Part shown: positions 45,132 through 55,523 of the stretch, piece by piece
Numbering within the stretch: the stretch's first letter is position 1
Layout of the letters: every line of letters starts with the position of its first letter
Notes under the pieces: model-generated
Told to the model about the DNA's origin: nothing
The model's input: only the letters and a program-made list of their open reading frames with translations
Databases searched by the model: none
Made by a program: the position numbers and the translations under genes
DNA from: Gracilaria domingensis
Taxonomy: Eukaryota; Rhodophyta; Florideophyceae; Gracilariales; Gracilariaceae
Length of the DNA stretch: 55,539 bases
Direction of reading: 5' to 3'
Assembly (NCBI GenBank): GCA_022539475.1
Contig: VCMS01000457.1
Coordinates: 1-55,539, forward strand

Positions 45132-46889
45132 ATGTTTGTCGCCTTCAGTTCGTTCGCTGGAGTGTCGCTTTGTGACAAACGTGCTCGAATCAGTCAGTCA
45201 GAGGGATTCATCCACCGAGCATCGCAGGCTCATGCGAGCCATGGTAGAGTTTCAATCAGAAACTCGTTATCAGACGAAAGTTACGACGTTATCACAATCG
45301 GCTCAGGACTCGGCGGGCTTTGCGCATCAGCGTTGCTTTCCACATATGGTCTTCGCACACTTACACTCGAGTCTCATACCGAGCCAGGTGGTGCTGCTCA
45401 CTGCTTTTCGAGAAGAACTGCCCACGGCAGCGTAACTTTTGAGTCAGGGCCGCATCTTTTCTCTGGTCTTCAGTATCCCTCTGACAACCCTATGTATCAT
45501 GTGTTGCGTGCCGTAGATGCCCGACTTGACGTCACTTGCTACGATGCCTGGGGTGTGTTCCTGCCAGACACTTACGTGCGAACAACACTTCGAGCTCGAG
45601 AGCCCCTTTTTGAACAATTACTCAACGTAGCCGGGGGACCAACTGCCCATACTGAAATGAGCAATCTTACGAATGCTTTGCGCCCGTTAGGGGAAGCCGC
45701 ATCTATATTACCTCCGGCGGCTCTACGTGCCTCTGACATTACTGGTTCTCTTCGAGTTGCTTCCCGATACATACTATCCCCAAGCTCCTTGTCCCACATC
45801 CCACGCATATCCCAACTGTCACGCCCCTTCTCCACAGTTCTAGATCGCTTCGTGTCTGATGATTTTGCCCGCAACTTTATGAACCTTTTATGCTTCCTAC
45901 TGGCCGGAACAACAGCAGAAAGAGTCCCTGTTGCTGAAGTAGCATTCATGTTTCGCGAGTGGCTCGGTGATGATGCCGTTCTTGGTGCTCCTGTCCTACA
46001 GCGACCTGTCGGTGGGGCTTCCGCTGTAGCAAAGTCGCTCATCGAAGCCATAGAAAGGCGGAATGGTGTTGTGCAGACAAGATCACATGTGAATCGCGTT
46101 CTTATTGAAGCTGGCCGAGCAACTGGAGTACAACTAAAGTCTGGTCGTACAATCCGAGCCAAGAAAGCTGTCATTTCGAATGTCTCTGCGCTGGATGTTC
46201 ACCGTTTGCTGCCGGGATGGAAGAACCACGTTGACAAGCCTCGGAGGGAAGGAAGCAGTGGCGAAATGTGCCCATCTTTCATGCACCTTCACATTGCATT
46301 AGAATTAACAGACGATATTCGGTCTCGTTTGCCTCATGGCACTCTGGAGCCGAATTATGTTAGCGTTGAAGACTGGTCGCTCGGATTAGAGCATCCGGAT
46401 AATGTCGTTCTTATCAGTGTGCCTTCTGTGTTAGACCAAGGTGTATGTCCAGCTGGTCACGCTGTGTTACACGCTTACACACCGGCAACTGAACCATTTG
46501 AGAACTGGAGCTCACTGGAGCCTGGCACTCCGGAGTACGATGAATTCAAAGATAAGCGTTCTCAGGTTTTGTGGAGAGCAGTTAATCGCATCTTCAACAC
46601 TGACATTCGTCCAAAAGCATACATAAAGCTTATTGGTACCCCAAAAACCCATGCCCGATTTCTTCGTCGACGAAAAGGTTCATACGGGCCGAAGGTTGAC
46701 GCAAGGATGCCCGGTTTAGGGCTTCCATTTCCTGGATCGGGAGACTACCCAGAGCGATTTCATTGCGTAGGTGATGGTGTGTTTCCTGGGATCGGGGTGC
46801 CTGCTGTAGCTGGAAGCGCATGGATAGCAGCGAACGGATTAGTGTCCGTTCAAGAACAAGTAGAACTTCTGATGAAAATAGGTTTGTGA
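45132..46889 (+). CDS. CRTISO-like FAD-dependent oxidoreductase (phytoene desaturase superfamily)
   Basis: 585 residues. Residues 1-45 look like a plastid transit peptide (Ser/Arg/Ala-rich, few acids). A dinucleotide-binding fold follows: VITIGSGLGGLCAS with Gly57, Gly59, Gly62 and the acidic Glu80 ending the second strand, then GGAAHCF and FESGPHLFSG. The C-terminal FAD motif is CVGDGVFPGIGVPAVAGSAWIAANG (the first half near residue 548). Overall length and the two ends fit carotenoid isomerases, retinol saturases and relatives. The FPGIGVPAVA form reminds me more of the plant CRTISO-like At1g57770 group than of CRTISO itself (from memory). It probably acts in the plastid on a carotenoid or similar polyene; the exact substrate is unknown. 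Confidence 0.8.
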   Translation: MFVAFSSFAGVSLCDKRARISQSEGFIHRASQAHASHGRVSIRNSLSDESYDVITIGSGLGGLCASALLSTYGLRTLTLESHTEPGGAAHCFSRRTAHGSVTFESGPHLFSGLQYPSDNPMYHVLRAVDARLDVTCYDAWGVFLPDTYVRTTLRAREPLFEQLLNVAGGPTAHTEMSNLTNALRPLGEAASILPPAALRASDITGSLRVASRYILSPSSLSHIPRISQLSRPFSTVLDRFVSDDFARNFMNLLCFLLAGTTAERVPVAEVAFMFREWLGDDAVLGAPVLQRPVGGASAVAKSLIEAIERRNGVVQTRSHVNRVLIEAGRATGVQLKSGRTIRAKKAVISNVSALDVHRLLPGWKNHVDKPRREGSSGEMCPSFMHLHIALELTDDIRSRLPHGTLEPNYVSVEDWSLGLEHPDNVVLISVPSVLDQGVCPAGHAVLHAYTPATEPFENWSSLEPGTPEYDEFKDKRSQVLWRAVNRIFNTDIRPKAYIKLIGTPKTHARFLRRRKGSYGPKVDARMPGLGLPFPGSGDYPERFHCVGDGVFPGIGVPAVAGSAWIAANGLVSVQEQVELLMKIGL

Positions 46890-47900
46890 GTGTCCAGCCT
46901 TCCTTCCTCTCTGAAGAAATGTTTGGAGTCTTATTTCCAAGCTTCATTGTTGTGATAAAGTACTATCGCTTCACCGGTGAAGAGAGGTCAACGGCTTCCC
47001 CGCTTTATTAGACTAACGCAAACGAGCCAATAACGTTCAGGACGTTCATAAGAATATCTCTCTAGATAGAGCGAATAAACGCAACAACGAAATGGTGATC
47101 ATGAGAGTAGATATCTCAAAGACCCCATCTAATCGCTACACGTAAAATGTTCTCTGCGATTCTGCTGATGAAACGTGATGCAAAAGTGGCAAACAGTAAA
47201 GTTCATAGAGTCAGACTTCACTTAATCGCCCGTTCGTATTTTGGGATCGTTAACGCCATTATCTTCTCCAGGCAACCAAATCTGCTCTACGAACTGCTCT
47301 ACATCGTCGGTGTTCGGTCATGCACGAGAGTACGACCTGGGAGCGAGTCGTACAAGTACCGCTTACTTCTCACAAAAATCGACCTGGCCCATCCGTGAGA
47401 TATATCCATTTAGTTCTTCGCCGTAGTATCATAAAATGAACGAAGTTTCAAGCAATCGCCAGAAGAGAGGCATGATTCGAAGTTTAATTGCGGAATTCAC
47501 GAAGACTACACTTCGCACGAAAGAATCAAAACCCAATTGCAGGGAATGGCTCCCCTTCACCATAATCAGAGGTCGTTTGGCATTAGAAGCCTTCTTGCCG
47601 ACAAAAACAGACATCTCTTCCGCCACGCAATCGAAATTTACTCCTCCTGCGATGTCACATGTCAAGGTTAGCCACGTTCAATTGACTGAATACTCTACTA
47701 AAAAGTCTAGCTTCCCGGCAGATTCTTGCAACGATTCATCACGGCAGCAATAGCTACAGCCTCTCCAAGTGAACATTCCGTTTCCGAACCACACGCAACT
47801 TCTTCGAATGAAACGCAGGAACCACGGGTTAAGTGGCTGCGGTCTCGGTTGCCCTGACGATGCTGAGATACCCTTCTGGGAGGCTAGTTTTGGGACATGG
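46890..47900. other. Intergenic stretch downstream of the CRTISO-like gene
   Basis: About 1 kb with no recognisable gene; short frames only. A perfect 14-base palindrome CTTCACCGGTGAAG at 46971-46984, 82 bases after the stop codon, is conserved in the left arm (about 9518-9531) and could form a 3' UTR hairpin. The rest separates host genes from the mobile-element cluster. Confidence 0.55.
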
Positions 47901-47902
47901 TT

Positions 47903-50236
47903 AATTTTGGGACAACCTCCCGCCAAAACATATACCAACCGAAACTCCTATATTCCAGAGTATCTCTCGCCACACGTAATCCCCGAGACACACCCCAAGA
48001 CCTTTCCCGCCATGTAAACGACAGTGGGAAACACCTTAATGGTGTGAACTCCCAGGTTGGTCTGACAGCTTGTCTCAGCTGCAGCGGAAATGCTGTGGCA
48101 CTGCAACCATGCCTTTGTCAATGCGAAAGCAAACCTCAGATTACAAGAATAGAAGTGAGCGCATGAGAGATCAAGCGCTTGCACGCAGCGAAGCCTTGCG
48201 ACTTCTCAACAGCAAGCGAAACATTCGCGATGTTGCACGCGTCACTGGGGTTAGCAAATCAACAGTACACCGCATCAAGAAGGCAGCGGCAGAGAACGAT
48301 ACTAAGCTCCAACACTTGCTCAGTACGGATATCCATCCAGGTCCCTCGTTTACATTGACGAACGAAGAGTGTGATATGATTAACACTCGACTAATAACAG
48401 CCGCAGAGCGCGGGTTCGCGGTAGACCACTATACGTTCAAGCATGTTCTTTCCCGCATTGCCGCGGATGATAGAAAAGGATTCAAGAACGGCGTTCCCAG
48501 CGATGATTTTATACGTAAGTACAGAGCTATCAATCGCGATATCTGCAATAAGCATATCGAGAACAGGGAAAACGCGAAGATCGCAGCACAATGTTATGAG
48601 CACGTTGAGACCTTTTTTGCTGTACTTAAACGCATTAAGAAGCTACGACCTAGCCTTCTTACAGCACCAAACCGAATTTGGAACGTTGGCGAAACGGCTG
48701 TCAACAACATGAACGCAAAGCGGTGCAAAGTGTTCTCAGCTACGAACTCTGAAAACGGGGGTCTTCGCTCGGTTAAATCAAGCTATGGAGTATCCAAGCA
48801 TATAACGGCTGTCATTGCTGCTTCCGCCAAAGGCCGTGTCGCACCTCCATTCTTCATTGTAGCCGGTAAACGAAAGTCTTCGGACTGGTGGGCTCCCGTG
48901 CAAGGAAAATTTACTACACCTCCGTCTGGAATTATCGTTTGCTTCACGAAGCCGAATTAGTTCCCTCCCGTTGGCGTAATCAAGGTAAGCGAACATAGTT
49001 CAATGGAAGGTGCTCTCATGCCATTTTTGGTGAAGCATGTAGAACACACAGCGATACGGTACATTCCGGAGAAAACATTCTACTTGCTTTTCTTGGATGG
49101 CCACTCCTCCAGGAAGGATATAGAGTAGGTTGGTTACTGCGCTGCTCATCTAATTGAAGCCTGTATTAATGCTACGAACATCTCACATTTTTTGCAGCCA
49201 TGTGACCAGCACATAAACAGGAGGTTCCAGGGCAGCATGAGGGTCATAAGGGATGAGTTCTGTAGGCAAGGCCGTGTGGACACAAACAGCGTGAACTTTA
49301 ATCTGGCATGTGCGGTTTTCCCGTGGGAGACAATATCGGAGGCAGATGTTAAAGCTGCGTTCAATAAAACAGGTACATAATCTTTCAACCGACGCTTTCC
49401 GGACGAGTTCAAGACTTACACGGACGAGAAAATTGCCGTCATTAAGAAAGAAGAAGCAAAATTGGAGGCAGCTGGAGGATTCTCAACCATTGGCGCTGTT
49501 CGTGCGCGTCAGTCTGACAAAGAGACGTACCACAAGCTGGAAGGAATCATGTTATCGCAGGGACAAGGGTTCTCAACGAAGATAAAGAATTTCTCTGCCG
49601 TGCTAAAGGAGTCAGAAACCGTGAACTCAATCTTAATGAAACTCATCGCGCAACCAGGGAGTGGGAAGGGTGCAGTGGAGGTATCCAAAGATGAACTGCG
49701 AACATTGTTTGACGCTGGACAGCCGGCCGAATGGGTCACACATGGTGAGGAATTGGCCCTTCGAAAGAAGAAGGCGGAAGCTGCGCAACGTGGATCCGAA
49801 GAGAAGGAACGGAAGAAAGCGGAACAAGCAGAGCAGCGGGCTAAGGATCGCGAGACTGCAGAGCGCCTTGCTTCGGAACGGAAGAGAAAGCGCTTATTTG
49901 ATCAAATACGGCGTGAGGCGGAGAGCAAAAAGCGCAAGTTAGAAGCGGCTCAACGTAAGCGTGCGCGTCAGAGTGTAGCTGAACGCAAGCTCCGTGTTGC
50001 TGCGACAAGAAAGTTGGCTGTTGTATTGGGTAAATCTGTTGCATTGATGGTTCGTGGGAGCAAGAATCAAGCCGTTACTGCTGGTATTAGGAAGCGTAGG
50101 GCTCCAATTCGTGTCTTTTAATTTGCGGCTGTAGAGCAACGCAATTGGCGTGGTTATCAGGTTGATGCGACTCATATACTCAGGGGATGAGTATAGGAGG
50201 ATGCACTCGAAGAGTTATGAGTTGGACCCAATTTTG
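47903..50236 (+). mobile_element. Decayed pogo/Tigger-like DNA transposon
   Basis: An element of about 2.3 kb around the transposase pseudogene 48070-50121, a normal size for the pogo branch of the Tc1/mariner superfamily. The ends are tentative: 47903-47971 and the reverse complement of 50167-50236 share, in the same order, a GGG(A/T)C(C/A)AAC block, a CTCCTATA block and GAGTAT followed by a CGC end, with roughly half the positions matching. That would be a diverged terminal inverted repeat. No TA duplication could be fixed. Confidence 0.45.
48070..50121 (+). pseudogene. Pogo/Tigger-like DDE transposase with three in-frame stops
   Basis: One reading frame runs the full 2052 bases, interrupted only by TAG 48958-48960, TAG 49126-49128 and TAA 49378-49380. 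The first part contains a helix-turn-helix (NIRDVARVTGVSKSTVHRIK) and a CENP-B-like region. The DDE block follows: NVGETAV stands where pogo transposases have NVDETG, so the first Asp is Gly; LFLDGHSS gives the second Asp; LQPCDQHINRRF gives the third-acid motif. The last about 130 residues are an extremely basic, Lys/Glu-rich coiled coil. Frame continuity despite stops indicates decay by point mutation. The left-arm copy (about 5325-7950) is too noisy to tell whether it shares the stops. Inactive as written. Confidence 0.8.
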
Positions 50237-51349
50237 GCGGTTACTTTTGGAATGGCTTTCCCACAGTTACCTGTAATCAGGATTGCCATTGCTGGCCAAT
50301 ACCGCTAGGTGGACGCGTGTACAACACCACCGTGTGTGTGCATATTACGGGACAATAGGTAGTGCACCTGAGGTGCCTGACACTTTGCTAGCCACGTGTG
50401 CGGACCCCTGCGGGTGTGCACCACGTGTACATAGTTAGTTTAGACCTACTTAGGTGAGCTCGACCTCGTCGTCGCGAGCACCTTTGTAAAGTCAATCCGA
50501 GCACTTCTAAGTTAACTCTTTGTCGAGTAGCGCTCTCCTGAGTGGACTCTACACGAGTGAGGCTCTGGCGCCAACCGCCTACGTGGGTTATCACTCTCGC
50601 GAGTATAGCCACGTCTGGTTACGATGGTCCTACTCTCTCGGTACCTTTGAGGAACATCTTTCGTTGATGTCAGGACCTGAAGGTCGTACCGAGGAGGTAT
50701 AGGACTAGATTACGAAGTGATCCGACTCTGTATAGAGTTTTGCCGTGTTTACGGAAATCCGTGCATTACCGTTGGAGGATCTCACCACGCTCCGGGCACA
50801 GTGCCGAGGAGGCCCTACCCGTCGCGTGTGGGTGTTGTTCGGTTGTTGTTTTCTGTTGCTTTCCCTCTCGGGACTACACCTGTCGTTGGTCGTGTTTCAT
50901 CGTTGCCGATACCACCCCATCCCTGGAGTTTTTCATCGTTTTCTCACGACGTGGCCTTGCACCTGTGTAGGTATAGCCAGTTGCCACTTCGGCCTTACAA
51001 CCGAGTTACGGTGGTACAGAGGGCTCTGTCACTGGTCTGCCATCTCTCACGAGAGCGGACTTTCAGACAGTCTGGTGGGTTTCACTCCTGCGAGTTTGCC
51101 CCACAAAGTGTTCTCCCGACTTAGAACCGTTCTAGGTCACTGTCGTGGAATTGACTTGATTGTTGACGGATCACCGTTTTCTGACAAAGATCAGGGGACT
51201 CTTTAGAGTTTTGGAGGTTGACAACTTTTGATCGTGAACCGCTGACGTGGTGGTTTACCGAGAAGGTTTATTGAGTTTTATTGTTCTTTGGAGACTCGTG
51301 TACGAGTTTAACTGGATCATCTGGATCAGATTGCTTACTGGTTTTCAGT
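50237..51349. other. Probable 5' LTR and leader of the Ty3/gypsy-type element
   Basis: 1.1 kb without recognisable genes between the DNA transposon and the first gag codon. By position it should hold the 5' LTR, primer-binding site and untranslated leader. I could not place LTR ends: the second LTR is outside the window, and no unambiguous tRNA-complementary TGG site is visible. Several CACGTG-containing inverted repeats occur near 50393-50428. Confidence 0.4.
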
Positions 51350-53418
51350 ATGCCGCAACCGCCTCGAGGTTCTCGAGCTGGTTTAGCGCGGTCGTCAGCT
51401 GCGGTTCCACCCGTTGCACCGACGTCCCGGTCTATCCCAGATGAGGCGCCACCTCTTGAGGTCGTACCACGCCCCCGGAGAACGCGTTCAGTTGCGGAAG
51501 CACCCGAGGGAATGTGGGTTCTGCTCAACCCGTCGTTGAGGCACCATCCATGGTTAATCCTAACGCTGCTACCGTAGCCGAGTTGGCTAGGTTGGAATCC
51601 CGCTTGGATATTAATCACGCTGCTCACGTGGAACTCCTACATGATGTTACCTCGTTGAGGACGCAGGTTGATGATGCCCAGGTGAGGGATGTCTCAGGAG
51701 ACTTACGTCTTCTGAGAAGGGACGTGAATTCCATTATGGAAAATCTGGGTACCCCAGACGTCTTCGACACGGAGTACCGGGCATTTGTCGAGGAAATGCG
51801 CACCGATATCGGTCGAATTCGTTCGCGCTTGGAAACGCTGGAGGATACAATCCGTATGGATGAAGCTCCGGACGCACAGGTTCCTCAAGGAAATCCATCT
51901 GCAGATGAAGACCATCGTTCGGTGAAGCAGAAACGTCGACACCCAAAACGAGTTCAATATGATTCGGATTCATCGCGCTCTGACTCGAGCGACATGACCG
52001 AAGACAGTTCGTCAGATTCATCTGATAGTGATGACAACCGTCATAGGTCACGTTCGACACGGTCGAAAGCGACGCAGTCTACTCAGGCAGTGATGAGATC
52101 ACGCGTGAAAGGACGGCGCCACTTGGGACTCAAAGAGTTAAAGCCGACGGAACCGCTCTACACAAAGCTGTTGTAGTACCGCTATTATCGGTTGGAAGAT
52201 GTTACTTCGAATCGCTCCTCGCGAGGAACCTGTAAGGTGAAGGACTACATTCGAAGGTTGAATGTTACCCTCGAAACAATGAAGTTCTCGGGGACAGATC
52301 CTATCCTTATCTTGGATTTCCTTGCCAGGCTCGTCCAGGAGGCCGATATACTCGGTATGAGTGAAGCACAGGCATATGTGTCACTGCCGTACTTCCTAAC
52401 AGGGACTGCGGAAGATCAGTACACCTCAGTTCGAGGAACCTCGAGAGCCTCGGAAGGAGGAGTCACGTGTTGGCTCGAAGCTGTGAACTACCTTCTCAGG
52501 TCGTACGCGACTTCCAACGCGATTTACAGCGCTACTCTTGCTGTTCGCGACACTAGACAGAAGAGTGGAGAATCTGAAACGGTTTATTCAACGCGGTTGA
52601 ACAAAGCGTTTCACCGACGTGGTAATGTGTATTCCGCACAGGAGCGGTGTACCATGTTTGTTGATGGTTTGGACCACACCATTCGGTCGTTGGCCGCTCG
52701 CCGACGCAAAGAAAAACGCCGAATGACGTACCTAGAGTTGGTTAATTACGCCCAGGCGGAAGGAGAGACGTATCGAGCCCGCAACCCGCGGCAGCGCCGC
52801 TCGAAAGCGCTACTCGCGGAGAGTTCGTCACCATCGATGTCGGTTTTGCGACGTGAAACCGCTGTCGGTGATGCTGATAGCGTCCACTTCATTGGAAGTA
52901 ACCCCGATTCTTACGGATCTACGGACCTGCCGTCAACCTCGATTCCGAGCACGGAAGAAGACCCCGCATTGTATGCCCAAGGTGTCCGGGTGCCTGCAGC
53001 CCCGCTGCCTTACGCTAACAATTCGTCGCGTCTGAACCGTCCAGGGTGGAAGGACACAGCACCACAACGTCGAGTGGACAATCGTCCTCGCGACAAACCG
53101 GCCTCGGTCATATGTTACCAGTGCTACCTTCCAGGCCACGTATCGACGCAGTGCGTACTTCCGCCGTCGCACAGGCCGAAAATTATTGCGTATTACGACG
53201 CCCTCACGCCCGAGGAAAAAGAATCTGTTCCACGAAAGGAATATGATAAGGCCAGAGCTGAACTGGGATTACCGGTTCCGGTTTATGCTCAGCCCTCCGT
53301 TCCGGTACAGGCACCTTCAAACCAGGTTCCAGGCGAAGTACCCACGCATGGGGTTCAGTTAGGCCCCCCGAAAGGAGTTCACGCACCGAATTCGGTGAGC
53401 CCCGTTCAGAAAAACTGA
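51350..53418 (+). pseudogene. gag: gag of Ty3/gypsy-type retrotransposon, interrupted
   Basis: It starts at ATG 51350 in a Pro/Arg-rich frame, changes frame near 51505-51515, then runs 51514-52176 and 52192-53418 in one frame, separated only by TAG 52174-52176. The second block contains a coiled-coil and a Ser/Asp-rich acidic segment; the third contains a capsid-like helical region and a perfect CCHC zinc knuckle (CX2CX4HX4C, codons 53113-53154) that binds RNA. The frame change and the stop may be residual sequence errors: the left arm has different local lengths at both places (GAATTGGG versus GAATGTGGG, and one extra T before the TAG), so neither copy settles it. The gene ends just before the candidate frameshift signal into pol. 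Confidence 0.72.
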
Positions 53419-53463
53419 CTTCGGGAGTTTCCCCTACGGGAGGGGCTCCTTCCGAGCCGAAGT
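53409..53463 (+). promoter_or_regulatory. Candidate -1 ribosomal frameshift signal at gag-pol junction
   Basis: The gag frame ends CAG AAA AAC TGA; GAAAAAC (53409-53415) is a shifty-type heptamer directly before the stop. Two bases later a structured element begins: ACTTCGG 53418-53424 pairs with CCGAAGT 53457-53463 (7 bp), enclosing GAG/CTC and CCCC 53431-53434 with GGGG 53442-53445 around a 7-base loop. Pol is open in the -1 frame across this site. The spacer is shorter than the usual 5-9 bases, and the left-arm copy has one A fewer, so the call is provisional. Confidence 0.5.
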
Positions 53464-55523
53464 TGAAGGCGCCCGAGGCGTCACAGCTTCGCTCCTCAGC
53501 TGTTAGAATCCTTTCAAGGATAGCGGCTACAACTGAAGTGAGCTCAGAACACCTTTCGGTTCTAGGTCGTCCGTGGATACGGTCCCGTAATCTCCGTATT
53601 CCGGAAAGAGTTCTTGTGATGGCCAAGAGAAACTACAAAGTTTATGCCGATCTTGGCTTGTCTAACCAGTTCATGGTTCGACAGTTGTCTGTGTTGGATA
53701 CAGGAGCTGCACCGAACCTGATTCACCTTGAGTTGGTGCCACCCGCGCTACGGGATGAAATTCGTCATGGTCCTGGTTTGGACATCGCGGATGCCGACAA
53801 TAACCCGTTGCGTACTCTTGGGTACATACCTCTCATGTTACGACTAGGAACCTGTATGGTTAAAGTGGATTTCATGGTTTGCAAAAGCATTGCCGCACCG
53901 GTGATACTCGGTTGTGACTTTTGTGATCGTTTTGTTGAAGCGATTCGACCTCGAGCTCGAGTTGTTACCATGGATGATGGTTCCGAAATACCGATTGTAA
54001 GGAAACCGCTAAAGAGAGCTACACGCAAGCGCGTCCCGCTCCCTGCTGCACAGGAAGTTCCAACCGTCGACCCGGTATCATCTAAGCTCCATGTGGCTCA
54101 TGCTTTCGCAATCCCTGCGCAATCCCAAGTCCGGGTCACCATAACTACTAAGCAGTCTGGTCTACGTGTGGTACAACCATTGCCATCATTGTATGATCAG
54201 AAGCAACTCGCTTTGGCGAAGGGAGTAATCTCGGTGGAACCCGACAAACCATTCAGAGTTTTGGTCGCCAACTTTGGCACAACCCGACAGTGCTTATCTA
54301 AAAACCAAATTCTTGGTACCACTCTCCCGCACCCTGCTACTATCGTACTGACGAAGATACCCGTTGCGAATGTTCTCGGTATAACCGATGCTAAGGAGGG
54401 GGAGGGATCAGCCGAAACCGCTTTTACCGCATCGGTTACCCCGGCGAACAAAGTCACCAAATCGCTGGCACCCACCGAGGGTAAAGCGTTGCCACCAGGA
54501 ACGGAAGATACAGACCCTGTCAAAGAACTGGAACAGTTGAATTTTGATCATGTACCTGAGTCTCATAGAGATAAGTTGAGAGAAATGTTGAGGGAGTTCA
54601 CACCCATGTGGGATGGATCCCTCGGGACAATTGGAATCACGGAACACCGTATTGACCTACTTCCAGGTACTAGCCCCATTTCCCAACACCCATATCGGGC
54701 TGGTCCCAAAGCTAGGGAAGAAGAGCAATCTCAGGTTGAGAAGATGTTACGCGCTGGCGTCATAGAGGCGGCTCAATCCGCTTGGGCCTCACCTGTGGTG
54801 CTAGTTCCAAAACCGGACGGATCATGGCGATTCTGTATTGATTACCGTCGTCTAAATTCGGTCACCGTCAAAGACGTTTATCCCATACCCAGGATGGACG
54901 AATACATTGACTCGCTTGGGAGTGCTACAGTGTTCACCGCCTTGGATGCCAATTGGGGATTCTGGCAAGTTCCGATCCGTGAAAAGGATAAGGACAAAAC
55001 TGCTTTTGTGTGCCACCAAGGTTTGTACCGGTTTAAACGAATGCCGTTCGGATTAACCAACGCACCGGCTACGTTTCAACGTGCTATCGATATCCTCTCG
55101 GCTCGATTCAAGTGGAAGACCTGCTTGGTGTATCTTGACGATATCATCGTGTTCTCCGATAACCTTGATGACCACTTAACACACGTCCGGGACGTCATGA
55201 GAGTCCTCAGAGACGCGGGCATTACGCTGAAACTCAAGAAGTGCGAGTTCTTCACAGATTCTGTCAAATACCTAGGGCATATCATCCGACCTGGACAGCT
55301 CTCAGTTGACGCAGTTCGCGTGAAGTCGCTGAAGGAAGCGAAACACCCTACGACACAAACGGAACTCCGCAGTTTTCTGGGTCTCTGTAATGTATATCGG
55401 CATTTTGTCCCGAACTTCGCAGATATTGCGTCCCCTCTTAACCACCTTCTGAGAAAGGGTCAACCAGTTCAACTGGAACCCCTAGGCGACGTGGAAGCGT
55501 CTGCCTTTTCGGCATTGAATTGA
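53463..55523 (+). CDS. pol: Pol polyprotein of Ty3/gypsy-type retrotransposon (protease, reverse transcriptase), partial
   Basis: The frame is open from before 53403; 53463 is simply the first ATG, and translation probably enters by -1 shift from gag. The aspartic protease has VLDTGAAPN (Asp79 of the 686-residue frame) and the partner VILGCDF near residue 150. Reverse transcriptase follows: the VPKPDGSWRFCIDYRRLN block, catalytic Asp495 in FTALDANWGFWQ, GLTNAPATFQ, YLDD at 557-560, and the thumb pattern SFLGLCNVYRHFVPNF. These are typical Ty3/gypsy motifs. The frame stops at 55521-55523 just as RNase H should begin; skipping one base restores a plausible reading, so a single-base indel near 55520 is likely. 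RNase H, integrase and the 3' LTR lie beyond the window. Confidence 0.9.
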   Translation: MKAPEASQLRSSAVRILSRIAATTEVSSEHLSVLGRPWIRSRNLRIPERVLVMAKRNYKVYADLGLSNQFMVRQLSVLDTGAAPNLIHLELVPPALRDEIRHGPGLDIADADNNPLRTLGYIPLMLRLGTCMVKVDFMVCKSIAAPVILGCDFCDRFVEAIRPRARVVTMDDGSEIPIVRKPLKRATRKRVPLPAAQEVPTVDPVSSKLHVAHAFAIPAQSQVRVTITTKQSGLRVVQPLPSLYDQKQLALAKGVISVEPDKPFRVLVANFGTTRQCLSKNQILGTTLPHPATIVLTKIPVANVLGITDAKEGEGSAETAFTASVTPANKVTKSLAPTEGKALPPGTEDTDPVKELEQLNFDHVPESHRDKLREMLREFTPMWDGSLGTIGITEHRIDLLPGTSPISQHPYRAGPKAREEEQSQVEKMLRAGVIEAAQSAWASPVVLVPKPDGSWRFCIDYRRLNSVTVKDVYPIPRMDEYIDSLGSATVFTALDANWGFWQVPIREKDKDKTAFVCHQGLYRFKRMPFGLTNAPATFQRAIDILSARFKWKTCLVYLDDIIVFSDNLDDHLTHVRDVMRVLRDAGITLKLKKCEFFTDSVKYLGHIIRPGQLSVDAVRVKSLKEAKHPTTQTELRSFLGLCNVYRHFVPNFADIASPLNHLLRKGQPVQLEPLGDVEASAFSALN

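Larger units (their letters stand above)
29085..55346. repeat. Right arm of giant inverted repeat (clean copy)
   Basis: Mirror of 1-27770. All seven host genes are single open frames here, so this arm is the reliable version. Positions 55347-55539 continue beyond the mirrored part and have no partner in the window. The outermost part, with the two mobile elements, still contains stops and frame changes, so it may be less well polished or genuinely decayed. Confidence 0.93.

Noticed and set aside
48958..49380. Stop-codon reassignment (TAG/TAA as sense) to explain the open transposase frame
   Set aside because: Host genes here end in TAG (TIR-kinase, nicastrin), TAA (HAD) and TGA (RPAP1), so the standard code applies.
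50237..51349. Precise LTR boundaries and primer-binding site
   Set aside because: Only one LTR could be in the window and no clear tRNA-complementary site or TG...CA pair could be fixed.
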